Source: Acidimicrobiaceae bacterium | GTDB lineage: Bacteria > Actinomycetota > Acidimicrobiia > Acidimicrobiales > RAAP-2 | Length of the DNA: 62,329 bases | Reading direction: 5' to 3' | Assembly (NCBI GenBank): GCA_003132205.1 | Contig: PKWY01000047.1 | Location: 106,733 to 169,061 of the forward strand | Shown: positions 17,213 to 26,523 of the stretch, piece by piece | Numbering within the stretch: the first letter of the stretch is position 1 | Layout: each line of letters begins with the position of its first letter | Position numbers and translations under genes: made by a program | The notes under the pieces: model-generated | Database searches by the model: none | Told to the model about the DNA's origin: nothing | The model's input: the letters and a program-made list of their open reading frames with translations, nothing else

Positions 17213-17935
17213 ATGCGTCGTCAGATTCCTCTTCTCGCACTGGCCATCTATGCTGGGCTGACCCTGGGCCTCCCCAACTTGGCGCAGGCGGCGACCGAAC
17301 CCTTCGGCTCGAGGACCCCCGCCCAGATACTCTCGCTGACGCGAATCGCAATGGAAAAGGCCGGAAGCGTTCACGTCGTGAACAAGACGTCCCTCAACGG
17401 GACGATCTCGTTCACGCTGACGACGGACAGCTCAACGAGCCGCGGCGCGCAGACCCAGGTCTTCGGGGCAGGCGTGGAGAAGGTGCGCCTCATTGGCTCG
17501 ACGCTCTTCATCAACGCAGACTCGGCTGCCTTCAGTCTGGACTTCAATGTGTCGAACTCCACCCTCACCAATGAATGGGTTCGGGTGCCGGCGAGCAACC
17601 CGAACTACGCGAACATCAGCGCGGCGATACTGCTGCCGTCCCTGATCAAGGACACGCTCAGCATGAAGTCGCTGAAGGACCTGGGTATGAGGATCTTCAA
17701 CGGCAGAACTACCGTGGCGATCGAGGGCTTCCCGCCCAACTCCACGCCGGGAACGTCAGTGGTCCAGACCCTCTACATCGCAACGTCTCCGCCCTACCTT
17801 CCCGTCGGGCTCTCCACGGTGTTCCTCGAAGGCGTGAACGGGCAAGGCCAGAGCGTCTTCTCGCATTGGGGCGAGAAGGTCGCGGTCCGCTCGCCCGCCA
17901 GCTACGTCACCGCTACCACGAAGGACTTCCCCTAG
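17213..17935 (+). CDS. Secreted protein, LppX/LprG-like layout
   Basis: 240 residues: signal peptide to about residue 27 (AQA-AT), then a beta-rich domain with repeated segments (GTISFTLTTDSS, VRLIGSTLFINAD, TTVAIEGFPPNS). The pattern resembles the half-barrel lipid-binding LppX/LprAFG proteins, but there is no lipobox cysteine, so it would be secreted rather than lipid-anchored. AAGGTGA precedes the ATG. Function unknown. Confidence 0.72.
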   Translation: MRRQIPLLALAIYAGLTLGLPNLAQAATEPFGSRTPAQILSLTRIAMEKAGSVHVVNKTSLNGTISFTLTTDSSTSRGAQTQVFGAGVEKVRLIGSTLFINADSAAFSLDFNVSNSTLTNEWVRVPASNPNYANISAAILLPSLIKDTLSMKSLKDLGMRIFNGRTTVAIEGFPPNSTPGTSVVQTLYIATSPPYLPVGLSTVFLEGVNGQGQSVFSHWGEKVAVRSPASYVTATTKDFP

Positions 17936-18028
17936 AGCCAGCAGCTCGCCAGCGCATTGCCTCGGCGAAGTCCTCCGCCGCAGGCCAAGCGGCGAGGCGA
18001 CTTCAAGAGGCGAGCGCCTTCAGGGGCC

Positions 18029-19408
18029 TCACGAAATTGGTTCGAACCGGGCGGTGAAGTGGCGCAGCGCCGCCGGCTCATGCACCATTCGATATCCCCG
18101 CAGCGAGGCGGCGTCCTTCGCGACGGCGGCGACCACCTCGATGACGTAGTCGATATGGCTTTGGGTATACGTCCTTCGAGGGATGGCGAGGCGCACCAAC
18201 TCCATCGCCGCCGGCTTCTCGGAACTGTCCGGCTGACGACCGAACATCACGGTGCCGATCTCGCAACTGCGGATTCCCCCGACTTGATAGAGGGCGACCG
18301 CGAGCGCCTGGCCCGGATACTGCAGCGGCGAAATGTGGCCGAGCAGGGCCTTGGCGTCGAGGTAGACCGCGTGACCGCCAATGGGCTTCACGACCGGCAC
18401 CCCCGCTGCGTCGAGGGCCTCGCCCAGATACGCGGTCGAACGGATGCGGTAACGCAGGTAGTCGGGGTGCACCGCCTCCTTCAGGCCCTGGGCGATCGCC
18501 TCGAGGTCCCTCCCCGCCAGCCCGCCGTAGGTGGGAAAGCCTTCGGTCAGAATCAACAGATTGCGGCACTTCTCGGCCAGAGAGTCGTCGTTCATCGCGA
18601 GCCAGCCGCCGATGTTGCCGAAGGGATCCTTCTTCGCGCTCATCGTCATCCCGTCGGCGAGTGACGCGATCTCACGCACGATGTCCGAGATGTCACGATC
18701 GCCCTGGCCGGCTTCGCGCTCGTGGATGAACCAGGCGTTCTCCGCGAACCGGCACGAATCAAGGAAGAACGGGACGTTGTTCCTCCGGCAGATCTCGCTC
18801 ACCCCGTGTATGTTCGCGAGCGACACCGGCTGGCCTCCTCCGGAGTTGTTGGTGATCGTGAGGAAAACCACGGGGACGTCCGCCGACCGCTCGAACAGCA
18901 GCTTCTCCAGGGCGACGAGGTCCATGTTGCCCTTGAAGGGGTGGATCGTCGCCGCGTCGTGGCCCTCGGGGATCAGCAGGTCGACGGCTTCGGCGCCGGT
19001 CGCCTCGACGTTGGCCCGCGTGGTGTCGAAGTGCGTGTTGTTGGGCACGACTTTTCCGGGGCCGCCGAGCACGGAGAAGAGTATCTTCTCCGCCGCCCGC
19101 CCCTGGTGCGTCGGGATGATGTGCTGGAAGGGGAAGAGCTCCTTGACCGCCGACTCGAAGCGAAACCACGACGGGGACCCGGCGTAGCTTTCATCGCCAT
19201 GCTGTATGGCCGCCCATTGGTCACGCGACATCGCGCCGGTTCCCGAGTCGGTGAGCAAGTCAATGAGGACGTCCTCCGCGTGGAGGTTGAACAGGTTGAA
19301 GCCGCTGCTTTCGATCGCCTTGGATCGATCCTCGGCGCTCGTCATGCGCAGCGGTTCGACCGAGTGAATCCGGAAAGGTTCGATGATTGTGTTGAACGTT
19401 TGGTCCAT
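18029..19408 (-). CDS. tnaA: Tryptophanase (tryptophan indole-lyase)
   Basis: PLP enzyme splitting tryptophan to indole, pyruvate and ammonia. The 459 residues align along the whole family: PFRI near the start, IDLLTDSGTGAMS, IPTHQGRAAE, NNSGGGQPVSLANI, the PLP lysine in MSAKKDPFGNIGG (about residue 258), GFPTYGGLAGRD, IGGHAVYLDA and PRRTYTQSHID. Two positions separate it from tyrosine phenol-lyase: HFDTTR carries the tryptophanase aspartate, and RSCEIG has Ile where the lyase has Arg381. ATG at 19406-19408 is chosen over an upstream start. No tnaC-like leader or tnaB permease is visible, and neighbours are unrelated. Confidence 0.9.
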   Translation of the reverse strand: MDQTFNTIIEPFRIHSVEPLRMTSAEDRSKAIESSGFNLFNLHAEDVLIDLLTDSGTGAMSRDQWAAIQHGDESYAGSPSWFRFESAVKELFPFQHIIPTHQGRAAEKILFSVLGGPGKVVPNNTHFDTTRANVEATGAEAVDLLIPEGHDAATIHPFKGNMDLVALEKLLFERSADVPVVFLTITNNSGGGQPVSLANIHGVSEICRRNNVPFFLDSCRFAENAWFIHEREAGQGDRDISDIVREIASLADGMTMSAKKDPFGNIGGWLAMNDDSLAEKCRNLLILTEGFPTYGGLAGRDLEAIAQGLKEAVHPDYLRYRIRSTAYLGEALDAAGVPVVKPIGGHAVYLDAKALLGHISPLQYPGQALAVALYQVGGIRSCEIGTVMFGRQPDSSEKPAAMELVRLAIPRRTYTQSHIDYVIEVVAAVAKDAASLRGYRMVHEPAALRHFTARFEPIS

Positions 19409-19603
19409 TTCGCGATGGTACCCCTGCGTCTTCGCGCGTGTGATGTGACTTAGGTCACTAGGGGCACACTGCTGGAGAACTTCGTCCGTGTCCCTGCACA
19501 CCGAAGCCCCCGCCAGCGGGTCTTCGATCAGACACGCGCCTCACCGTGGGGCCCATTCAGCGCCCACATCAAGAGCCCACAGCGGGCCCGCCCCGGATGC
19601 CAG

Positions 19604-20266
19604 CTAGTGAAAGAGGTACTTCTGGCCCGCGTAGTTCCTCGCGAAGCGCAAATGCAGCGCGATCGCCCCGCTCACCAGCGCCGCGTAGAAGCACCACAGG
19701 GACGTGAATCCGTTGGCACAGAGAAGCGCGAGAACGACGACGGCCGCCAGGTTTACGACGCCGAACCATACGATGGAACGAAAGCCCGAAGCGAGGAGCG
19801 GCCCGCACGTCGAGACAATGTAGAGACCAATTATCGCTGTGCCGTGGCGAAGGCCAATGGTGTAGGCGAGGTGATACGCGCCCAATCTCACGTTGGGATG
19901 GCCGACCAACATCGCCTCGAGCAGGACAATCGAGACGCCCACACCGAGTACGAGGAACGGAGCGATCCGCCATCTTCGGCGAGAGGGACTTTCGAAGAGC
20001 ATCATCAAGACCGGCACCAGGATCGGCAGAACCACCAACGCGAACACGAGATAGATCCACATCGCCACCCGGCCAAAGCTGACCGGCACGTGGCCCTGGA
20101 GTCCCCACCAGACGAACGTCTCGTCGATTTGGTGGAGGCCGAGCAAGAGGGGAAGAGCCGCAATCGCGAGGTACTCGGTGCGCCCCTTCACGTGAAAGCA
20201 CGCGTCGACTCCAATCGCCGCGACGACCGTCCCGCCCACCAAATCACCCACCGGAGAAAAACACAT
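19604..20266 (-). CDS. DUF6629-type integral membrane protein
   Basis: 220 residues with six to seven hydrophobic segments. The N-terminus MCFSPVGDLVGGTVVAAIGV and the HQIDETFVWWGLQGHVP motif are those of DUF6629 membrane proteins. Function is not known for the family. Start ATG 20264-20266 with GAGAGG upstream. Confidence 0.78.
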   Translation of the reverse strand: MCFSPVGDLVGGTVVAAIGVDACFHVKGRTEYLAIAALPLLLGLHQIDETFVWWGLQGHVPVSFGRVAMWIYLVFALVVLPILVPVLMMLFESPSRRRWRIAPFLVLGVGVSIVLLEAMLVGHPNVRLGAYHLAYTIGLRHGTAIIGLYIVSTCGPLLASGFRSIVWFGVVNLAAVVVLALLCANGFTSLWCFYAALVSGAIALHLRFARNYAGQKYLFH

Positions 20267-20578
20267 CTTGAGCCTCTCGATAATTCGATCATTGGAACGG
20301 GAAAACCGACGTGAAGTGAGGAACCGTTGATCGTCGCCCCGGAGCTACTGACCTCACCATAGGTGCGCACGTGCGACCACGAAGGATCACGAGACCGCGA
20401 TGTGATCCCGAAGCGCTCAAAGCCGACCGGCAGCGCCTTCAAGAGCCGCCGAGGACTCGCGAATGTCGTCGCCGCCCGTCAGGGCCGACGCCCCAATCTG
20501 TAGTAACGCAAGGAGTATTCCTGTACGTTTGGACTTGCACGTCCAAACGTTCAAGTCACCATCTGAAATGGAGAGATC
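20267..20578. other. Intergenic region between DUF6629 gene and mscL
   Basis: No convincing gene is seen in these 312 bases. They must hold the divergent promoters. The notable element is a perfect inverted repeat at 20525-20550 in the mscL leader, described separately. Confidence 0.6.
20525..20550 (+). promoter_or_regulatory. Perfect 10-bp inverted repeat in the mscL leader
   Basis: ACGTTTGGAC (20525-20534) and GTCCAAACGT (20541-20550) are exact reverse complements around a 6-base spacer. The element ends 28 bases before the mscL start and about 20 before its GGAGAG ribosome site. It could be a repressor operator overlapping the promoter, or a 5'-UTR hairpin. Seen in the sequence; role inferred. 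Confidence 0.45.
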
Positions 20579-20998
20579 ATGCTCAAGGGATTCAAGAATT
20601 TCCTCATGCAGGGAGACCTCATAGTCATCGCAGTAGGACTGGTCGTCGCGTTGGCATTCAGCACCCTGATCAAGGCGTTCACCGACTCGATCATCACCCC
20701 GCTCGTGGGAGCGATCGAGGGCAGCGCGAGCAGCGCGCCGGGTCTCGGATGGACTCTCAACGGACAATTCATCAACGTCGGTGCCTTCATCTCGGCGATC
20801 ATCTACTTCTTGATCTTCATGGTCGTCATCTACTTTGTCCTCGTCGTGCCGTACCGCGTGTACATGGCGAAGCAGGGCAAGAAGGTGTTCGGTGCCCCAG
20901 AGCCGCCCGCGCCAACCAAGACCTGCCCCGAGTGCCTGTCCGCGGACCTGCCCGCTGCGGCGACCAAGTGCAGCCACTGCGCGAGCGTCGTGGCCTAA
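20579..20998 (+). CDS. mscL: Large-conductance mechanosensitive channel MscL with zinc-ribbon tail
   Basis: Inner-membrane channel that opens under hypo-osmotic stress. The 139 residues contain the N-terminal amphipathic MLKGFKNFLMQGDLIVIAVG and TM1 (GLVVALAFSTLIKAF), the periplasmic loop and TM2 (FISAIIYFLIFMVVIYFVLV). The C-terminal cytoplasmic helix is replaced by a proline linker and a CPEC-x14-CSHC zinc ribbon, found in some actinobacterial MscL proteins. GGAGAG precedes the ATG. Confidence 0.93.
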   Translation: MLKGFKNFLMQGDLIVIAVGLVVALAFSTLIKAFTDSIITPLVGAIEGSASSAPGLGWTLNGQFINVGAFISAIIYFLIFMVVIYFVLVVPYRVYMAKQGKKVFGAPEPPAPTKTCPECLSADLPAAATKCSHCASVVA

Positions 20999-21001
20999 TC
21001 G

Positions 21002-21027
21002 CCTCGAGAGGAACTTCTATCTCGAGG
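21002..21027. terminator. Inverted repeat between convergent mscL and fusA2-like genes
   Basis: CCTCGAGA (21002-21009) and TCTCGAGG (21020-21027) form an 8-bp stem with a 10-base loop that overlaps the end of the fusA2-like gene. Placement between convergent stops suggests a bidirectional terminator, though no T-run follows. Confidence 0.4.
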
Positions 21028-23044
21028 TGACGGTCTTTGGCGCCTCGGCGAGGTGATGCAGTGCAATCCTCACGTGCCCGCGGCCTGATGTGATGTTGCG
21101 AAGTTCGAGCCCGTAGCGATGAAGCTCGGCTTCTGGAACGTGGGCCGTGACTACGGCGGTGAGTTCTTCGTGCTCCGTGCCGATGACCCGTCCCCTTCGA
21201 ACCGACAAGTCATTCAAGACGTCCCCGAGGTGCTCGGAGGGAACGGTCGTCGTGACCACCATGATCCGCTCGAGCACGGTCGTTCCAACCTCCTCGAGCG
21301 CCGCGCGAAGTCCCATCGACGCGGCGGTCTCGAAGGCGGCCTCCGAAGAGTCAACGCTGTGGTGCTTGCCGTCGACCAGGGTTGCGCGCAGCCCCACCAC
21401 CGGATGCCCCTTAGGTCCACCGTGGGTCATGGCCTTCTCGACCCCGTTGCGGACCGCTCCGATGTACTGGCGAGGGACCGCCCCACCCACCACCGCGTCC
21501 ACGAATTCGAACGACGCGGTTGGCTCGAGGGGTTCGATCTTGAGGTTGACGACGGCGTACTGGCCATGGCCTCCCGTCTGCTTCTTCAGACGGCCCTCGG
21601 CATCGCAGGCGGCGGCGATGGTTTCGAACAACTCCACCGAGGGTGGCGTCGTCGCGACTTCGACGTTGAACCGGCGGCGCAGTCGCTCCAGGGTTACCTG
21701 AAGGTGGACGTCGCCCATCACGTCGATCACGAGACGCCGCGACACCGGATCGTGGCGGACCCGCAGCGACGGGTCCTCCTCGGCGAGCCGGTGCAGCGCG
21801 GTGGCGATCTTGTCGTCGTCACCGTGCGAACTGCCAACGAGAGCGACCGACAGCGCGGGAGTCGGCGCCGAGACGAGGCCGCCCGACATGTTCCGGCCCC
21901 TACGCGTGAGCAGGTCGCCCACGACGACGTTGTTCAGCTTGGCGACCGCCACGACGTCGCCGGCGTAGCCCTTGTCGATCGGGATCAACTTGCTTCCGAA
22001 TAGATAGTTGAGCCCGTGGAGGCGCTCTTCGGACTTCGTCCTCGCGTTGACGAGGCTTGCGTCCGAGGTAATCGTGCCCGAGACGACTTCCATCACGACG
22101 ATCCGTCCGACGTAGGGGTCGACGATGACCTTGAATGCCCTAAGGACGAGGTCCGCGTCCGAGTCGCGGCTCAGCGGCACCTCATTGCCGTCCTCAAGAA
22201 CCGGAATGGGACGGCTCTCGGCTATCTCGTCGAGGAGCGAAGCGAGCCGGTCGATACCCACGGCACGGATCGCCGACCCGCACGCGACCGGCACGATGGT
22301 CCCGCTCACCATGAGATGGGCGAGGACAGCCTCGAGTTCCTCCATTGAGGGCACCTCGCCTTCAAGGTAGCGCTCGGTGAGCGAGTCATCACCGACGACG
22401 ATCGCTTCCAGAAGGCTCGAGCGCACCCTCGCCTCGATTTCTGCGAAACCCGACGGGATCGGCCCATGTTGGGGTCCACCGACGCCATACGTGATCGCCT
22501 CGTCGGCGAGCAGGTCGATGATGCCCTCAAAACTTGCGCCCTCGCCCATCGGCAGTTCCAGGGGCGCGAGTGTCGGTCCGATCAACCTCTCGAGCGCAGA
22601 CAGCGTCGATTCGAAGTTGGCCCGCTCGGCATCAAGGCAGTTCACGAAGACGACGACGGGCACACCAGCCTCTCGTGCGAGATGCCAGACGACTACGGTG
22701 TCGGCTTGCACTCCGTCAACCGCGCTCACCACCAGAACCGCCACGTCAGCGACGTCGAGGGCTCGCTCGACCTCGCCGTGGAAGTCAATAAATCCGGGCG
22801 TGTCGAGAATGGTCAGCTTGTCGCCCCCGACCCACACGGGGGCCATCGCGATGCCGAGAGATATCTGATGCTTGCGCTCCTCGGGGTCGGTGCCGCAAAG
22901 GGTGGTCCCCTCTTCGACCTTGCCTGGCCGGTCCAGGCCGCCAGTGGCGACGACGAGGGCCTCGAGAAGCGACGTTTTGCCAACGCCACTTCGGCCGACG
23001 AGGGCGACCGTCCGAGCCTTCGGGTGACTGAGAGAAGGAACCAT
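21017..23044 (-). CDS. Elongation factor G-like GTPase (FusA2 type)
   Basis: 675-residue paralogue of EF-G. Domain order: GTPase (about 1-260), domain II (about 290-370), then domains III-V (DPSLRVRHDPVSRRLVIDVMGDVHLQ; GGHGQYAVVNLKIEPL; domain V to the end). G1 is GRSGVGKT, G3 is DTPGF, but G4 reads NCLD (about residue 135) instead of NKxD and switch I is divergent. Main EF-G is normally near rpsL/rpsG and tufA; this copy stands alone, fitting the FusA2/EF-G-like subgroup of unsettled function. Start ATG 23042-23044 has a weak ribosome site. Confidence 0.88.
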   Translation of the reverse strand: MVPSLSHPKARTVALVGRSGVGKTSLLEALVVATGGLDRPGKVEEGTTLCGTDPEERKHQISLGIAMAPVWVGGDKLTILDTPGFIDFHGEVERALDVADVAVLVVSAVDGVQADTVVVWHLAREAGVPVVVFVNCLDAERANFESTLSALERLIGPTLAPLELPMGEGASFEGIIDLLADEAITYGVGGPQHGPIPSGFAEIEARVRSSLLEAIVVGDDSLTERYLEGEVPSMEELEAVLAHLMVSGTIVPVACGSAIRAVGIDRLASLLDEIAESRPIPVLEDGNEVPLSRDSDADLVLRAFKVIVDPYVGRIVVMEVVSGTITSDASLVNARTKSEERLHGLNYLFGSKLIPIDKGYAGDVVAVAKLNNVVVGDLLTRRGRNMSGGLVSAPTPALSVALVGSSHGDDDKIATALHRLAEEDPSLRVRHDPVSRRLVIDVMGDVHLQVTLERLRRRFNVEVATTPPSVELFETIAAACDAEGRLKKQTGGHGQYAVVNLKIEPLEPTASFEFVDAVVGGAVPRQYIGAVRNGVEKAMTHGGPKGHPVVGLRATLVDGKHHSVDSSEAAFETAASMGLRAALEEVGTTVLERIMVVTTTVPSEHLGDVLNDLSVRRGRVIGTEHEELTAVVTAHVPEAELHRYGLELRNITSGRGHVRIALHHLAEAPKTVTSR

Positions 23045-23399
23045 GGGAACCTCGATTCAACTGGGAGTGATTAAGTTCAAGATATCCCGAACTGGAACGT
23101 CGCATCGAACCCGGGCCCAGGGTCGAACGGCACCTTCATATCTGACGCGCCACGAGGTGAAATAGGGAGCGAAGATGAGACCGCTCGGATGACTGGACCT
23201 CTTGATTCCAGTGAATCCAGTGAATTCACCCTGGGCCGCTTCGAACCTTCAGCGGACGGATTCCTTGCTCCCCATCTCGTGCGCATCACGCCGACGGCCC
23301 TTCTCTCAACTCCGTCGATCAGCCCTGGCGGGCAACTATCTGCGCGACGAGAAGAGACCGTGCAGACGCGACGTCACCGTTCTCCGGCTGGGATCGCCT
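23045..23399. other. Intergenic region without a recognisable gene
   Basis: 355 bases upstream of the EF-G-like gene. An open frame on the plus strand (23189-23410) has no ribosome site, no homology I can recognise and runs into the end of the GH3 gene; I treat it as non-coding. A short direct repeat (CCAGTGAAT at about 23207 and 23216) is present. Confidence 0.5.
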
Positions 23400-25964
23400 T
23401 TACATGTTGACTGTGAGATGCATCGATAGGTCCGCTGAGGACTGACCAATGTCAAGTCCGTACTGACCGGGCACACGCACAAACGAATTCTTCTGAAAGA
23501 TCTGAAACCCGGTGGACGGGATCGTCATGGCGACCCGCTTTGAGGCGGAAGGTCCGATTTCAACACGAGCGAAGGCGCGCAGCTGTTCGGGCGGCTCTCC
23601 GGCTGAATTGGGGTATCTCACGTAGGTTTGGATCACGTCTGCACCTGGACGCGATCCGGTATTGGTGACCGTCACGCGCACCGTCACACCGGACGACGTC
23701 TTCGTTACCGTCGGATTCGACAACTTGAACGAGGTGTAACTTCCTCCGTAGCCAAAGGCGAAGAGCGGCGACACGCTGTTCAGTTGATACCACCTGTAGC
23801 CAACGTCGAGACCCGTTCCAAAATTGACCACTTCCTTGACTCCGGGAAACTGTTGGGCGCTGGTTGCGGGCATCTTCGTGGAACTGGCTGGAAAAGTCAA
23901 CGGGAGTCGCCCCGACGGATTCGCGGCGCCGGTGAGAATTCTTGCGATTGCCGCGCCATCTTCCTCACCGGGGTACCAAGCTTCCAGCACTCCCGCGACG
24001 TGGGAAAGCCACGGCATAAGCACGGCGCCACCGGTGTTGAGTACCACGATGGTGCGAGGGTTAGCGGCGGCCACTGCCGCGATGAGGGGATTGGCATCGC
24101 CAGGAAGGTTGAGACTGGGAATGTCAACGCCCTCGGAGTTGAAGTTCCCGACAAAGACTATGGCGACCCTTGCCTTGCGGGCTGCAGCGACCGAGGTGTT
24201 GATCAAAGGCGTGACGTTCATGAGGCTGAACTTGGGCGCGGGATGATTCCTGATCTGGAACCATTGCGCTGAGAACGTGTAGCGACGACCCGCGATGAAC
24301 TGCGCGGTCGCACTCAAGTCCGAGGGGGCGTGAAGACCCGGCGAAGCAATGAATGGCTTGTTGTTCAGCTTGAGCCAGGTGTCGCCGTACTGCTGGAACG
24401 TGATTTCGTAGGTTCCCGTCTGCTTGGCCTTGATGACCAGACTCCATTTGTCCCATCCAATGCCCTTGCCCGGTTTGGTTGCGGTAGCGACTGCGGCAGT
24501 CACGTTCGGGTCCTTTTCGAGGGCGATGTCAGCCTTGCCCGCTTCACCGATCGGTGGAATTGGCTTGACCAACTTCAACGGCGTGCCTTTGACAATGTCG
24601 ACATCGCTTAGTTGATCAAGATCTAGGGTCGGTGGACCACCGGGCTCGTACGTCACTTGCACCTTGTTGCCGACAATCGATCGAATGGCCCTGAGCGGCG
24701 TAATCACAAAGGGCGCCTGCACCTTGGAACTCCCACCTCCCGATATCTGAGGAGTCTGCTCAGCGTCGGTGCCAATGACCGCAATGGAGGGTGCGTTCCT
24801 CGAGAGGGGAAGCAGCGATCCGGCATTCTTCAAGAGGACAATGCTTTCTAGTGCAGCACTGAACGCAGCCTTGGTGTGGGCGGGCGATGTTGCGTTCGCA
24901 GTGAGCGAACCTCGGAGCGGATGAGTGATGAGTCCAGAGTTGAACATGGGAATGAGCACTGACCTCACCGCCCGGTTGAGGTCACGTATCGAGACCGATC
25001 CCTTGTGGACCAATTGGACAAGGGTCTTCTCCGAACCGGGCTTGATCAGCGACATGCCTGCACGAAATGCTTGAGCCATATTCGGCACCGCTCCAAGATC
25101 GGATCTCACAAAGCCGGTGAACCCCCATGACTTGAGCGTTGAGTAGATGGCGGGATCGGAGCAGGTATTGACACCCCCCAGCTCCCCGTACGAGCACATC
25201 ATTGATGCGACGCGAGCCTGCTGCACCGCCGCCTTGAACGGCGCGTTGTAGAGCTCAGCGAGGGCTCGAGGAGACACGACCTGGTTAAGTCGAAGTCGCG
25301 CCGTTTCCTGGGTGTAAGCCGAGAAGTGCTTGGCGTTGGCCAGATCTCCGGTTGATTGGATGCCATTCACGTCTGCGACCCCGAGAACGCTCGTAAGGTA
25401 CGGATCCTCACCGTACGTCTCGAAGATCCGCCCGCTTTGGGGCACACGCGCGAGGTTGAGTTCAGGTCCCTGAACTACGGCAATTCCTTTGGTTCGAGCC
25501 TCGACGGCTTCTGCTTGGCCCACCGCTCTTGCAATTGTCGGATCAAAGCTGGCCGCGATACCGATCGCCGCCGGAAACTGCGTAACTCCCGTAAGGCCGT
25601 TGGCGACGCCGTCTGGGCCGTCAGTGAGGGTAATCGGTGGAATGCACAATGAAGGAATGCCGATATTGCTGTTCTCCAGCGGTGGATACGTCGCCAGAAT
25701 GACAAAAGAGGCCTTTTGGGTGAGCGACATCTTGGCGAGCACCTCATTCGCCAGAGTTGTCGAACCCGCGGAGTGACGCAGGGACCGCGAGATCCACGGG
25801 CAATAAGTGTTTGTACTTGAAGCCGCTGTACGCGCACCGGGCTTTGTGCCACTGGCACCACCCTGTTGCTCCGAAACAACCACCGCTGCGAGGAGTGTTG
25901 CTACGCCTAGAACTGTGATGAAGGCGAACCTGGAGGTTTTGCGAAGGGGCATGTTCCCAGCCAC
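23400..25964 (-). CDS. Secreted GH3 beta-glucosidase with PA14 insert
   Basis: 854-residue exported glycoside hydrolase family 3 enzyme. Signal peptide (basic start, hydrophobic stretch to about residue 31). The N-terminal barrel carries GRIFETYGEDPYL, AKHFSAYTQE and the nucleophile aspartate in FVRSDLGAV (about residue 286). The C-terminal alpha/beta sandwich is interrupted by a PA14-like domain (about 440-570, QTGTYEITFQQYGDTWLKLN), followed by WYPGEEDGAAIA and a terminal fibronectin type III-like domain. This is the domain order of beta-glucosidases acting on plant or microbial glucosides; exact substrate not predictable. Start GTG 25964 or ATG 25952. Confidence 0.9.
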   Translation of the reverse strand: MAGNMPLRKTSRFAFITVLGVATLLAAVVVSEQQGGASGTKPGARTAASSTNTYCPWISRSLRHSAGSTTLANEVLAKMSLTQKASFVILATYPPLENSNIGIPSLCIPPITLTDGPDGVANGLTGVTQFPAAIGIAASFDPTIARAVGQAEAVEARTKGIAVVQGPELNLARVPQSGRIFETYGEDPYLTSVLGVADVNGIQSTGDLANAKHFSAYTQETARLRLNQVVSPRALAELYNAPFKAAVQQARVASMMCSYGELGGVNTCSDPAIYSTLKSWGFTGFVRSDLGAVPNMAQAFRAGMSLIKPGSEKTLVQLVHKGSVSIRDLNRAVRSVLIPMFNSGLITHPLRGSLTANATSPAHTKAAFSAALESIVLLKNAGSLLPLSRNAPSIAVIGTDAEQTPQISGGGSSKVQAPFVITPLRAIRSIVGNKVQVTYEPGGPPTLDLDQLSDVDIVKGTPLKLVKPIPPIGEAGKADIALEKDPNVTAAVATATKPGKGIGWDKWSLVIKAKQTGTYEITFQQYGDTWLKLNNKPFIASPGLHAPSDLSATAQFIAGRRYTFSAQWFQIRNHPAPKFSLMNVTPLINTSVAAARKARVAIVFVGNFNSEGVDIPSLNLPGDANPLIAAVAAANPRTIVVLNTGGAVLMPWLSHVAGVLEAWYPGEEDGAAIARILTGAANPSGRLPLTFPASSTKMPATSAQQFPGVKEVVNFGTGLDVGYRWYQLNSVSPLFAFGYGGSYTSFKLSNPTVTKTSSGVTVRVTVTNTGSRPGADVIQTYVRYPNSAGEPPEQLRAFARVEIGPSASKRVAMTIPSTGFQIFQKNSFVRVPGQYGLDIGQSSADLSMHLTVNM

Positions 25965-26343
25965 CGCCTTGTCCTTTTGATTGCGCCGAACCGTAGCCTC
26001 ATCCGAGAGAGGCCCCCCGAACTCTTCTTTCCATCTTTGGGTTCAACCTACGACGCGAAATGCGCACTGGTTTAGGGCCACAAGTCACATCGCCAACGAA
26101 CTTCGTCAACCGTCGCCCAGATTCACGTTAAGAGGCTCGAGTCTCTTCAACGGCGCAGCGAACTGATTAGCGACATTGAGAAGCGTCAATTCGAAGCGTT
26201 CGACGTAGCGACCGACATCTCCAACCCGTGCTGGTCCGAGAAGACTCCATCGCGATTTCATGACCTCACCCTCGTGACGAGGAGCGATGCCCGCAGCGGT
26301 CTCGTCCATGTTCTCCCGCTGGTGGAATTGGTGCCCCCGGCAG
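25965..26343. other. Intergenic region between GH3 gene and tRNA-Arg
   Basis: 379 bases. The promoter of the GH3 gene should lie near 25980-26060. A minus-strand frame from ATG 26259-26261 (GAGG upstream, about 51 codons) is possible but has no recognisable domain. The right end carries the first copy of the duplicated tRNA 3' sequence (26329-26343). Confidence 0.5.
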
Positions 26344-26358
26344 TGGTGCCCCCGGCAG
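26329..26358. repeat. Tandem 15-bp duplication of the tRNA-Arg 3' end
   Basis: TGGTGCCCCCGGCAG occurs twice head to tail, at 26329-26343 and 26344-26358. The second copy is the CCA, discriminator, acceptor strand and first T-stem bases of tRNA-Arg. Duplicated tRNA 3' ends are the usual footprint of site-specific integration, but the two copies here are directly adjacent, so an element, if it was ever here, has left or lies elsewhere. Confidence 0.7.
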
Positions 26359-26418
26359 GATTCGAACCTGCGCTCACGGTTTAGGAAACCGATGCTCTAT
26401 CCCCTGAGCTACGGGAGC
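26344..26418 (-). tRNA. tRNA-Arg, anticodon CCT
   Basis: Complete cloverleaf on the minus strand: acceptor GCTCCCG/CGGGGGC (one G-T pair), D arm with GCTC/GAGC, anticodon stem CGGT/ACCG with loop TTCCTAA (anticodon CCT, reading AGG), T arm GCAGG-TTCGAAT-CCTGC, discriminator A and encoded CCA (26344-26346). No extra-long variable arm. It marks the left edge of an accessory region. Confidence 0.95.
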
Positions 26419-26523
26419 GGGACTTCCGCGCGAAGCTCCGCGTGAAGCTCCGCGCGTAAATCGACCCTAAGCCTAGGCCGTGAGCAATCGTCCGAGGCCT
26501 CAATCCAAATTGCCGAGTACTCT

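Noticed and set aside
26106..26309. 67-residue minus-strand frame before tRNA-Arg
   Set aside because: A possible ribosome site exists at ATG 26261, but no domain or homology is visible; left as uncertain intergenic sequence.
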